The notes beneath the pieces are model-generated. The model worked only from the letters and a program-made list of their open reading frames with translations. It had not been told where the DNA came from and ran no database searches. Shown here one piece after another: positions 26,295 through 33,908 of a stretch of DNA of 64,000 nucleotides; within the stretch, counting starts at the first letter, position 1, and each line of letters begins with the position of its first letter. Position numbers and translations under genes: made by a program. The DNA comes from Amoebidium appalachense (Eukaryota > Ichthyosporea), in NCBI GenBank assembly GCA_963693365.1, contig CAVNZM010000006.1:8246001-8310000 (forward strand), read 5' to 3'.

Positions 26295-26331
26295 GCTTTG
26301 CGAGACTGAGGTATTGTGGTGTGTGTTGGGT

Positions 26332-26345
26332 CCTTTTATACCTTC
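26332..26345 (-). promoter_or_regulatory. TATA-type viral promoter box (T5orf172 gene)
   Basis: Minus-strand GAAGGTATAAAAGG, 38 bases upstream of the ATG, fused directly to the truncated MSV199 copy upstream. Confidence 0.7.
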
Positions 26346-26747
26346 TGTTTGACTTCCAGGACTGGAATTTACTTCGTTGGACATCAGGCACTTGATAAAA
26401 TTGATACTGCTCATGCGAACATGGTGCGCGCGCTTGCCGGGAAGAAGTAAGACGATCTCGATGAGGGTGCGGAAGGGGGCAACGGGATCTGTCTCCAGAC
26501 CCTTGCCGTTGATTTTCAGACCGTAAGCCGCGCTTATGGTTTCACTTACGGATGGATCAGAGCTGTCTCTGAGAGATTTCCATGCCATGCGGGCTGCTTC
26601 ACGGTTCTTCCGAGCACAAGAGCGATGACATCCAAAACACTTGCATTCTTGGTTTTGTTGTCAATTCGCACAGTGGTGCCCTTGAACTGGGGGAACTCCT
26701 TCCAAAGAAACGACATGTCGTCTTTTGTTGTTCTGCTCGCCAGCCAT
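26346..26747 (-). pseudogene. Truncated, frameshifted MSV199/BRO-like copy
   Basis: Starts like its relatives at the ATG 26,745-26,747 (MAGEQN), but a base change in the A-rich stretch after codon 7 shifts the frame; the shifted frame then reads DDMSFLWKEFPQFKGTTVRID and SVLDVIALVLG. A second shift near 26,595 returns to KSLRDSSDPSVSETISAA and INGKGLETDPVAPFRTLIEI ... LLPGKRAH. The copy ends abruptly about residue 130 where the promoter of the T5orf172 gene begins. It is therefore a 5' fragment with at least two frameshifts. Its own promoter (26,788-26,799) and leader are almost identical to those of the 24,996 copy. Confidence 0.7.
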
Positions 26748-26838
26748 GCTGTGTCAGATAGACTGACCCCAGGTGGCCGTGTGTGCTCCTTTTATACCTG
26801 CGCGTGGCACCCTCAGTCGTGCTGAGGATAGGTTGGTG
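26746..26838 (-). repeat. Promoter-leader direct repeat (copy 2)
   Basis: About 90 bases matching 24,995-25,083 almost exactly, apart from a four-base insertion (GATA in AGATAGACTG). It contains the TATA box and a small hairpin (CACCCTCAGTCGTGCTGAGG). The two copies are in the same orientation, 1.75 kb apart. Confidence 0.8.
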
Positions 26839-27232
26839 AGCATACTTGACTTGAAAGAACTTGTGGGATCGCCAAATCTCAAAAGCTTTTGATTTCTTCT
26901 TCGTACTGCGGCCCTGCGCGGGGCGTGGGGGGCTGGGAGGGGCTGGGAGGGGCTGGGGGTGGCTGGGGGTGCCTCGTCTGCCTCGCATGCCTCGCATGCC
27001 TCGCGCGCAGAACGGCTGTGTGCGCCGTGTGCGATGTGCGTGTGCCCGTGTGCCTCGCACGCCTCGCGTGCCTCGCGCCCCCCCGCCACTCCCGGGGGGG
27101 CGTGGTGTGCCCGTGTGCCTCGCCTGCCTCGCGCCGGGTGTGTTCGTGCTTCCTTTATTGTTCCTCGTGTGCCCCCCACAGCCCCCCACAGCCACCCCCA
27201 GCCACCCGCGCCCCCGGGGAGGTGTCACGCCA
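26839..27232. repeat. G-rich and GCCTCGC-repeat spacer
   Basis: No gene is seen. 26,930-26,975 is a run of GGGGCTGGGA/GGGTGGCTGG units; 26,976-27,133 contains many copies of TGCCTCGC(A/G) and related words. A similar tract lies at 27,755-28,020 on the other side of the nuclease-like gene. Confidence 0.6.
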
Positions 27233-27646
27233 TCAACGCCCGGACTTCCGAGCCTCTGGCGTAGCGGCGGGTGCCGTGTGCACGGGTGGGGGGGCACTGT
27301 GGGGCCCAACTGGAAACAGCCCGTACAGGATGTCCTCCTCGCACGTCACCATGATCTCGTGCTTGTCCATGATCCTCATGGCGTGCGCGATGGTTTCGGC
27401 GGGCACGGGCGGGCCGTGGTTGAACAGGTGCACGCGCATCTCCTTGTCGGGGTGGAAGTGGTGGTTCGCCAGCACGTTCGCCATGGCGGTCTTCCAGTCG
27501 GCCAGCTGCTCGACCTGGACGATCTGGTGGTCCGTCAGCACGTCGATGCGCCCGACCTTGGTGAGCGTGTCCTCGACGCCTTCCAGCCGGTCGGCCAGCT
27601 CGTATACGACCATGTTCCGTGCAAACTCAAGCTCGGTGTCCGTCAT
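27233..27646 (-). CDS. PD-(D/E)XK-like protein with altered active site
   Basis: A 137-residue relative of the nuclease at 28,058. The core aligns as GRIDVLTDHQIVQVEQLADWK against GRIDILTDTQVIEVKRVAQWK. Asp35 is kept, but the E-V-K pair is Q-V-E, so both the catalytic Glu and Lys positions are changed; the protein is probably not an active nuclease. The following MRVHLFNHG matches ARVHLFGYA of the relative. The C-terminal module that the relative shares with the D5 helicase is absent, replaced by a Pro/Ala-rich tail. The ATG at 27,644-27,646 was chosen; the longer start is GTG. The gene lies between two GC-rich GCCTCGC-repeat tracts. Confidence 0.65.
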   Translation of the reverse strand: MTDTELEFARNMVVYELADRLEGVEDTLTKVGRIDVLTDHQIVQVEQLADWKTAMANVLANHHFHPDKEMRVHLFNHGPPVPAETIAHAMRIMDKHEIMVTCEEDILYGLFPVGPHSAPPPVHTAPAATPEARKSGR

Positions 27647-28057
27647 CACATACCGCACACATAAAATTCGCGTGCCGCCCCAACCGGGTTACCCATTGAC
27701 AATCACACATCGCACTTTCGACCTTGTGTGTGCGCCCGACAATGTTGCGGCGCGTGGGGGGCTGGGGGTGGCTGGGGGTGGCTGGGCGGGGCTGGGGGTG
27801 GCTGGGGGCGCGGGTGCCTCGCGTGCCTCGCATGCCTCGCGCGCGACAGTGTGGGGCGCCCGGTGGTGGCCGGGGCGCGGCGCGGGGCGCGCGGCGGGGG
27901 CCAGGCGGCCCCCGCCACCCCCGCCACCCGGGCCCCGGGGGAGGGGGCCCCCCGCATGCCGTGCCCGCATGCCTCGCATGCCTCGTGTGCCTCGCGTGCC
28001 TCGCCCGCCTCGCGGGGTGGGGTGTGTGTGCGTTTGTGTGTTTCTTCTCGGACAACT
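27647..28057. repeat. G-rich and GCCTCGC-repeat spacer (second tract)
   Basis: No gene is seen. 27,755-27,812 has GGGGCTGGGGGTGGCTGG units, 27,815-27,842 and 27,956-28,016 have GCCTCGC(A/G)TGCCTCGC words, and the middle (27,860-27,955) is over 85% G+C. It mirrors 26,930-27,133 in the same orientation. Confidence 0.6.
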
Positions 28058-28726
28058 CTAATTTGCCATGATCTTGCTATACACTATCTTGTGGGCACGG
28101 GTGTGTCTGCCAGGTTTCCCTATAGAGACACGCTCTCCTGCGGGAACAAACGACGACCCGCCCAAAACCCGTGTCAGCACCGTTCCCAGTCTCTTGATCC
28201 CCACCTCGCAATCGTCCAACATATTTATATCAGCCCATTGTCGCATGCAACCGGCCATCCCCGATGTCGTAACCCAGGTCCCATTCTCGATACCAAAGCT
28301 GTGTGTTCCGCGTGCGCCTGTCGCTATGTCCTTTAGAAAGTGTATTTCGTTCGACTCCTGTGCCCTCTCCGTTGGTTTTGTCCGGGTTGTGCAGATGTCC
28401 CCGTGACACCCCCAAATTAGCCGCAGAGTGTCGGGCTCCACCGTCACAAATACCCCAAGAGATTCTAAGGTCTCAACGGCAACCCTATAAACCTCGATGG
28501 ATGCGTAACCAAACAGGTGCACACGAGCCTGTCGACCAGGGTAGAAGCGTTGGTACGCCTGCACCTGTCCAAGCGCCGCCTTCCACTGCGCCACACGCTT
28601 GACCTCGATGACCTGCGTGTCCGTGAGTATGTCGATTCGGCCGGCTGGCGTGACCACTTCGCACTTCCCCCCCTCAATCCTGGCTAACCGATCTCTGACC
28701 GACGCTTCATCATACGATGCCATCAT
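28058..28726 (-). CDS. PD-(D/E)XK nuclease fused to a D5-helicase C-terminal module
   Basis: A 222-residue intact gene. Residues 1-75 hold a compact PD-(D/E)XK core: Asp32 in GRIDILTD, then Glu41-Val-Lys43 in VIEVKR with QWKAALGQV following, a layout like Card1/VRR-like or other small nucleases. Residues 76-120 continue the domain (ARVHLFGYA). Residues about 123-222 (EIHFLKDIATGARG ... GIKRLGTVLTRV ... SKIMAN) are strikingly similar to the last 100 residues of the helicase at 29,173; roughly half the aligned residues are identical by eye. That module in D5-type proteins is a winged-helix-like DNA-binding tail. The nuclease may thus share a DNA or origin target with the helicase. The first ATG of a Met-Met pair is used. 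An AT-rich TTTATATTATAA precedes it. Confidence 0.75.
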   Translation of the reverse strand: MMASYDEASVRDRLARIEGGKCEVVTPAGRIDILTDTQVIEVKRVAQWKAALGQVQAYQRFYPGRQARVHLFGYASIEVYRVAVETLESLGVFVTVEPDTLRLIWGCHGDICTTRTKPTERAQESNEIHFLKDIATGARGTHSFGIENGTWVTTSGMAGCMRQWADINMLDDCEVGIKRLGTVLTRVLGGSSFVPAGERVSIGKPGRHTRAHKIVYSKIMAN

Positions 28727-29172
28727 AATAGGGTACCAAAAAAAACACGACTCATTTTTATATTATAAGCCAGTCCGGGTGTTATGAATCCGATATAACA
28801 CCAATCACAACAAAACCACCGACACACCACCAACCTACCCAAGTTACCACCAACCTACCAACAGTAATCGCGATTTCGATTAGTAGAATTAGACCCAAAC
28901 GTCGATTTCACTTATAAATAGTAGGTTGGGTAGGTTCAGTGGGTTGTTTTGGGGTTGAGTCGAGCTGGGGCAAAAACAAACGAACACCAACGATGTGTGT
29001 TTGGGGGGACCCCTCCGAGAACCTACCCAACCTACCGAAGTTACCAAAACCCCCAACAACCAATGAAATACGCCCGTTAAACCAAGAAACCAATCGGATG
29101 GCTTTGTTAAAACGTTTGCGCAAAACCCAAGCTACCACCAAGTGGCCGAAGTTACTGAAAGGAAGCTGGCGA
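28727..29172. other. Intergenic region with inverted repeat
   Basis: No gene is seen. The region is AT-richer than its surroundings, holds a TATA-like TTTATATTATAAG (28,757-28,769) for the minus-strand nuclease, several ACCAACCTACC words, and a perfect 17-base inverted repeat with arms at 28,921-28,937 and 29,019-29,035 (GTAGGTTGGGTAGGTTC). Confidence 0.5.
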
Positions 29173-31230
29173 TCACTTATGCGAAAGTATCTTCGAGAAC
29201 GAAACTCGATAAGCACGCGATGTCTTTGACACTGCCCCCACTGCCACCGATTCGCGTAGCGGTACATGCAGCGCCTCTCCAAACACCTGTGTCAGCGTCG
29301 ATCCCAACCTCTTGATGCCCACCACCCGCCGACTGTCGAGCATGTTGGCGTCCGCCCACATTCGCATCCGTTCAGCCATGCCAGTGGCTGTTACCCAGCA
29401 CCCATCCGCGATTCCGAAGTCTTGTGTTCCGTCAGCTCCTTGGGCGATGTCCCTCAGAAATTGTATTTCTAGCGGCAGACTCTTCTCCATGAGCTGTTGC
29501 TTGAGCTTAGTATGGGGGGGCGGCGGCATTGTCTTAGGGACATCGGGAAGGTCCAGGAAGAAGTGGAACAGAGCCTCCAGCACCTCCGGTTGCCGGTGAA
29601 ATCTGACGAACTCGTCGAAGTACCGGAGCTGACCCACCCGAGAGCCGTTTGCCTCGAGACATATGAATCTCCGATCGGATAGCTCCACACGAACGGGCCA
29701 ATCTTCGTTTGACAGAAAGACGTAGCGCTCGAAGTTTTTGGTGTAGATGCCATCCACACCCTTCTTCTCCAAAAGGCTGTCTTCTTGTGTGATCAGACTT
29801 TTGATAAGGTTGTTGGCCTCGTGGCACCCACCAAAGACACACTCGTCGATAACAGCTAGTAGTTTGTGGTTGAGGTGGGAGTTGAACTTGCTGGATATGT
29901 GTTCCTTGTTCTTCACGTAAGCGTAGTATTCCGAGCCTACCAGCGCCTTGAGTACGTCGAAGAACACATTTTTCCCGGTTCCCTGGACTGACTTGACGAG
30001 TACCGCCGTCCCAGACTTGGTGTCGGGGTGCTGGAAAATCTGGGCAACCCACTTGAGAAGGTATTCAAATACCTCGGCGTTTCCATCGGCAAGCACCTCG
30101 AATGCGTGGCGTATGAACATCTCGATCCCGCCATATTCCCGTACACGGTACTTCTCGAGGAGCTCATCCGGCATGACCACAACCTTCTGGCCAGGATGGT
30201 AGGGGGTCATCGGGCATTCTGGGCCCATGTAACGGAATCCCTCAGTGTACTTGATGGGGAAGCCGCGAAAGAAGTTATATGTGAACAGGGCTCCTTGGCG
30301 GTACTTGGGGTTTATCTCTCCTGTCTTGGGATTGGGCGACGCGGGGTCGAAGACTGCTTGCCCATAACGAGGAACGTGGCGTCCCATAAGGAAATCAATG
30401 CCGGTGTACGTCCGCTTGATTTCACCACCCTCACCCTCCATCCACTCAACCACGAAACCCTGCATGGTGCATTTCATGTCCTTCTCGGTCAACGTCTTGA
30501 GTGTGTACACGCCCTTGTCATGGCACCACACCTTCAAGAGGTAGAGGGATGTGCCGTTGATTTTTCCCACCCACTTCTGCAGGTACTCGACGAGCTCAGC
30601 TTCCTTCCAGGTGGTTGGTAGCAGGTCCGGCATGAACTCGTATCCACCCGGAGGGTCGGTCGACTCTTGCTCAAGAACGCGGATCACCTCCTCGATGAGA
30701 GTCTGCCGCTTCCGGTCCTTGTTTGCAACCACGGCGGGGGCGGCTGCTGTACTAGGTGCTGTGCCGAATGTGGTCGTATGGGGCCCCTGGGTCCAACGCG
30801 TCGCGGTCGTCCAGTCGAGAATCGGGTTCATTACTACCCTGTTGGCCAAAGGAAATTTCTCCTTGGCCCATGACTTGAGCGCAGCTCTGTTAGGCCCGGG
30901 AGCTGGGTGGCGGGTGTTGCACTCGTAGTGTGCGGTCTTGTGGCGCTTGGACTGACGGGTGGTTATTTCGGCATAAACCAGTCCAAACTGTCGCTTGAGG
31001 GAATTGTGGAGGTCGTTGTGATCGAAGGGCTCATTGTCCACCGTAACTTCCCGGGACCCCTGTGGTGCAAAGACTGCGAGGTACCAGTCAGGACAGGCAC
31101 TGCGGCGCGAGAGCCCTTGGTTTGCCTGCTTGGGTTGATCTGCACCCTCGCAGCAAACCTCGTATTCGGTCTTCTCCGTATCCTTGCCGTCGCACCGGGC
31201 AGTGTTCATGTTTGAGCGAATGACATCCAT
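29173..31230 (-). CDS. D5-like SF3 helicase (helicase-primase)
   Basis: A 685-residue NCLDV replicative helicase of the D5/SF3 class, unwinding DNA at the replication fork. Walker A is VQGTGKN (about 415-421), Walker B is LLAVIDECVFGG (about 458-469), then the SF3 motif C region YVFLSNEDWPVRVELSDRRF. The downstream sequence is that of the D5/DUF5906 group. The N-terminal 200 residues are not a recognisable archaeo-eukaryotic primase, so primase activity cannot be claimed. The last 100 residues (EIQFLRDIAQGADG ... SKILSHK) recur in the nuclease at 28,058. I chose the ATG at 31,228-31,230 because the viral promoter box (31,282-31,295) lies within the longer open frame. The gene is intact and is one of the best viral markers here. 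Confidence 0.9.
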   Translation of the reverse strand: MDVIRSNMNTARCDGKDTEKTEYEVCCEGADQPKQANQGLSRRSACPDWYLAVFAPQGSREVTVDNEPFDHNDLHNSLKRQFGLVYAEITTRQSKRHKTAHYECNTRHPAPGPNRAALKSWAKEKFPLANRVVMNPILDWTTATRWTQGPHTTTFGTAPSTAAAPAVVANKDRKRQTLIEEVIRVLEQESTDPPGGYEFMPDLLPTTWKEAELVEYLQKWVGKINGTSLYLLKVWCHDKGVYTLKTLTEKDMKCTMQGFVVEWMEGEGGEIKRTYTGIDFLMGRHVPRYGQAVFDPASPNPKTGEINPKYRQGALFTYNFFRGFPIKYTEGFRYMGPECPMTPYHPGQKVVVMPDELLEKYRVREYGGIEMFIRHAFEVLADGNAEVFEYLLKWVAQIFQHPDTKSGTAVLVKSVQGTGKNVFFDVLKALVGSEYYAYVKNKEHISSKFNSHLNHKLLAVIDECVFGGCHEANNLIKSLITQEDSLLEKKGVDGIYTKNFERYVFLSNEDWPVRVELSDRRFICLEANGSRVGQLRYFDEFVRFHRQPEVLEALFHFFLDLPDVPKTMPPPPHTKLKQQLMEKSLPLEIQFLRDIAQGADGTQDFGIADGCWVTATGMAERMRMWADANMLDSRRVVGIKRLGSTLTQVFGEALHVPLRESVAVGAVSKTSRAYRVSFSKILSHK

Positions 31231-31281
31231 TGTGGTAGTGAAGGGGATAGATAATATTTGACGGTCTGAGGTCTGGCAAGC

Positions 31282-31295
31282 GCTTTTATACCTTC
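31282..31295 (-). promoter_or_regulatory. TATA-type viral promoter box (helicase)
   Basis: Minus-strand GAAGGTATAAAAGC, 52 bases before the helicase ATG. The upstream zinc-finger gene uses the TAA inside this box as its stop codon. Confidence 0.75.
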
Positions 31296-31741
31296 GGGCT
31301 GGGCACAAGACTGGGGTGTTCAGTCTCGACGTGCCTGTTCAGGGTTGTAGACCAGGCAAATGCAGCCTGGCACTGGTCGAAGGGGCATGTAAAACGCCCG
31401 CTTGCGCGCCGGGGCCGTCTCGGCAGCTGACACCCTTCATGAGCTGTTCGTCGGTGAACCCACAAACCCGCAGGATAGACGTAAGTGGCTGGACAGTCTG
31501 GGCATTGATAGGGTCGGCTGCCAGAGTGTGTGCGCTGGTGCAGTTTCATGTGGTCGCTGCGGGCAAAGCTTGCAAAGCAGCCGGGTTGTGGACAGGCATA
31601 TGCGCCGGTGCTATTATTCTTGTGGGTATTTTCGTGTCTTTTTAGATTTGCCTTGAATGTGAACATTGCTGAACACAGTGTGCAAGCGTGGCGCTTCGGG
31701 TTAGGGGGTGTCTCTATGGTTGGCGTGTATTGGAGGTCCAT
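31286..31741 (-). CDS. C2H2 zinc-finger protein with four fingers
   Basis: A 151-residue protein beginning MDLQYTPTIE. Four C2H2 fingers are visible: CTLCSAMFTFKANLKRHENTH, CPQPGCFASFARSDHMKLHQRTH, CPDCPATYVYPAGLWVHRRTAH and CPFDQCQAAFAWSTTLNRHVETEH, each with the F/Y-x(5)-L-x-x-H spacing. Such arrays bind DNA or RNA; in NCLDVs they are rarer than in eukaryotes, so the gene may have come from a host. Its stop TAA lies inside the GAAGGTATAAAAG box of the downstream helicase gene, so the two are tightly packed. The ATG at 31,739-31,741 is the start before finger 1; it is divergent from the nuclease fragment at 31,832, with TTTATATAACC between. Confidence 0.8.
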   Translation of the reverse strand: MDLQYTPTIETPPNPKRHACTLCSAMFTFKANLKRHENTHKNNSTGAYACPQPGCFASFARSDHMKLHQRTHSGSRPYQCPDCPATYVYPAGLWVHRRTAHEGCQLPRRPRRASGRFTCPFDQCQAAFAWSTTLNRHVETEHPSLVPSPKV

Positions 31742-31831
31742 TACTGCTAAGTGGCAAGAAAAGAAACATGATAACGCTTTATATAACCCCTGGTCTTCTT
31801 CGTCGGCCACTGATTTTTTCTGTGACCTACA

Positions 31832-32003
31832 ATGATGGCCACCTACGACGAGGCGTTTGTCAGCGACAAATTGGCACGGATTGAAGGTGGGAAACGCGAA
31901 GTGGTGACCCCCGCGGGCCGCATCGACCTGCTCACAGACACGGACATCATCGAGGTCAAGCGCGCACCACAGTGGAAGGCCGCTATGGGACAGGTGCTGG
32001 CGG
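31832..32003 (+). pseudogene. 5' fragment of a PD-(D/E)XK nuclease gene
   Basis: Starts MMATYDEAFVSDKLARIEGG and keeps the core with Asp32 (GRIDLLTD) and E-V-K (IIEVKRAPQWKAAMGQV), closely matching the first 57 residues of the gene at 28,058. After about 32,003 the match stops and the frame enters purine-rich sequence (GAGGGGGAGGCGAAAG) and reads without resemblance until 32,284. It is a truncated copy, inverted relative to the 28,058 gene, so the two heads flank the helicase and zinc-finger genes. Asp, Glu and Lys of the active site are preserved. Confidence 0.7.
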
Positions 32004-32937
32004 CCGAGAGGGGGAGGCGAAAGGGGGTGGGGGACGAGAGGACGCGCTGCGAAGGGAGCGGGGGCGCGAGGAGAGGAGGGGGGGGCGCCGGGCGCCGGAC
32101 GAGGACGAGCACGCAGGTCACGAGGTCCAGGCGCGCGGGAAGAGGCGCGGAACGGCCGCACAGCCACACTACCCCGACCGCCAACCGAGTATCCACTGTT
32201 CGACATGCGCCGGCAGACGGTACAGGATTGCGCAAACCATCACGTCGCCACATCACGCTACAACGAAGAGGACACGTGCAGTGATTTGGGGGGACGAGCG
32301 GGCAAAGACGTAAAAGACGAAAAATAAATAGAGAAGGCACGGGCAAAAAGTCAAAGCAGCGCAGAGTTGGCCAATAAACGGTCAAAGCTAGCGCGAAGTA
32401 GTGAATATTCAACGAAGCTAGCGCAGAGTTGGCCAATAAACGGTCAAAGCAGCGCAGAGTTGGCCAATATCCGGTCAACCAAACACGAACCCTCGGTCAA
32501 TATCCGGTCAACCCGAACTCGTGTTTGGCGAAAATCTAGTGAACCCAAAACGAACATCGCGCGAACCCCTGCCAATATCCGGTCAACCCGAACTCGTGTT
32601 TGGCGCAAATCTAGTGAACCCAAAACGAACATCGCGCGAACCCCTGCCAATATCCGGTCAACCAAACACGAACCCTCAGTCAATATCGTTCGATCCACGG
32701 AGCATCCATTTCAATATTGGTCGAATCACGGAGACCACCTTTGAATAATGCTTGAATCGTATTCACCCGCTATTCAATCTGATTGGTCGAAACATTAAAT
32801 CTGATTGTACGAAACCGGTTCAATCTGATTGGTCGAAACATTAAATCTGATTGCACGAAACCGGTTCAATCTGATTGGTCGAAACCGTTTATTGACAGGA
32901 GTCCCAATTGTTGGGGATGACCGGCTGGCTACCACCC
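32004..32937. repeat. Purine-rich spacer and short tandem repeats
   Basis: No gene is seen. 32,004-32,110 is purine-rich. From 32,355 there are repeated words AGAGTTGGCCAATAAACGGTCAAAGC; 32,505-32,660 is a 76-base unit repeated twice (GGTCAACCCGAACTCGTGTT...); 32,780-32,890 repeats TCTGATTGGTCGAAAC. ATTGGTC (CCAAT-box-like) words are frequent. Confidence 0.6.
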
Positions 32938-32990
32938 CAGCACGTGCTTCTCCAGGAAGCGCACGGGGTACACCTTGACCGGGTGCAGGC
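32938..32990 (-). pseudogene. Orphan C-terminal fragment of an MSV199/BRO-like gene
   Basis: On the minus strand it encodes PVKVYPVRFLEKHVLGW and a stop, matching the C-terminus of the copy at 24,056 (LYPVSFLAKHVV) and the segment at which the copy at 10,606 breaks off (PVKVYPVR). No more than about 17 codons remain. It is followed by GCAAAGACGTAAAAGA, which recurs at 32,303, so it sits in a repeat-bounded piece. Confidence 0.6.
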
Positions 32991-33039
32991 AAAGACGTAA
33001 AAGATGAAAAATAAATAGAAAAGCCACGGGAAGAGGGTG

Positions 33040-33850
33040 GGAAGCCCCCCTCCCCAAAAAACAAAACAAAGAGCGCACGGTCATAGCGCTCATGACACAT
33101 CTCTCCAAGAACACATGTGCAAGCGCACGGTGATTGCGCTCATGACCCTACACTCAAACAACACAGGTGCAAGCACACGCATTGCCCCTCCCCCCCCACC
33201 CCCCCCCCCCTCCCCCCACCCCCCCCCCCCCACCTCCCCCCCCACACACACACACACAAAGCGCCCGGTGATAGCGCTCATGACACATCTCTCCAAGAAC
33301 ACATGTGCAAGCGCACGGTGATTGCGCTCATGACCCTACACTCAAACAACACAGGTGCAAGCACACGCATTGCCCCTCCCCCCCCCCCCCCCCCTCCCCC
33401 CCCCCCCCCCCCCCCACCTCCCCCCCACACACACACACACAAAGCGCCCGGTGATAGCGCTCATGACACATCTCTCCAAGAACACATGTGCAAGCGCACG
33501 GTGATTGCGCTCATTAACCTACTCTCAAACAACACAGGTGCAAGCACACGCATTGCCCCTCCCCCCCACCCCCCCCATCCCCCTCCCCCCCCCCCCCCAC
33601 CATCCCCCCCCCCCCCCCACAATCCCCCTCCCCCCACACACACACAAAGGCATTCGGGAACACACATGCACACTTTGCATCCCCCCCCCCCCCCCCCACA
33701 ATCCCCCTCCCCCCACACACACACAAAGGCATTCGGGAACACACATGCACACTTTGCATCCCCCCTCCCCCCCCCCCCCCCCCCACAATCCCCCTCCCCC
33801 CACACACACACAAAGGCATTCGGGAACACACATGCACACTTTGCATCCCC
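33040..33850. repeat. Minisatellite and poly-C arrays
   Basis: Three copies, about 180 bases each (33,069-33,250, 33,257-33,437, 33,440-33,600), of a unit with TAGCGCTCATGACACATCTC, AAGCGCACGGTGATTGCGCTC and CAAACAACACAGGTGCAAGC, separated by long C-runs and (CA)n. Then three copies of AAAGGCATTCGGGAACACAC... with C-runs to about 33,848. The first unit recurs in reverse orientation at 36,104-36,420. Confidence 0.85.
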
Positions 33851-33908
33851 CCACCCCACCCCCTTCGTGAGAATGCACTGAGTTTCACTTAATAAAATAA
33901 GTTGAATT

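Noticed and set aside
29173-31308. Upstream extension of the helicase beyond 31,230
   Set aside because: It would start within or before its own TATA box at 31,282; the ATG at 31,230 is the first after the promoter.
33100-33890. Several open frames of His/Pro- or Gly/Cys-rich sequence on both strands
   Set aside because: They are translations of (CA)n, poly-C and minisatellite units and lack any non-repeat coding part.
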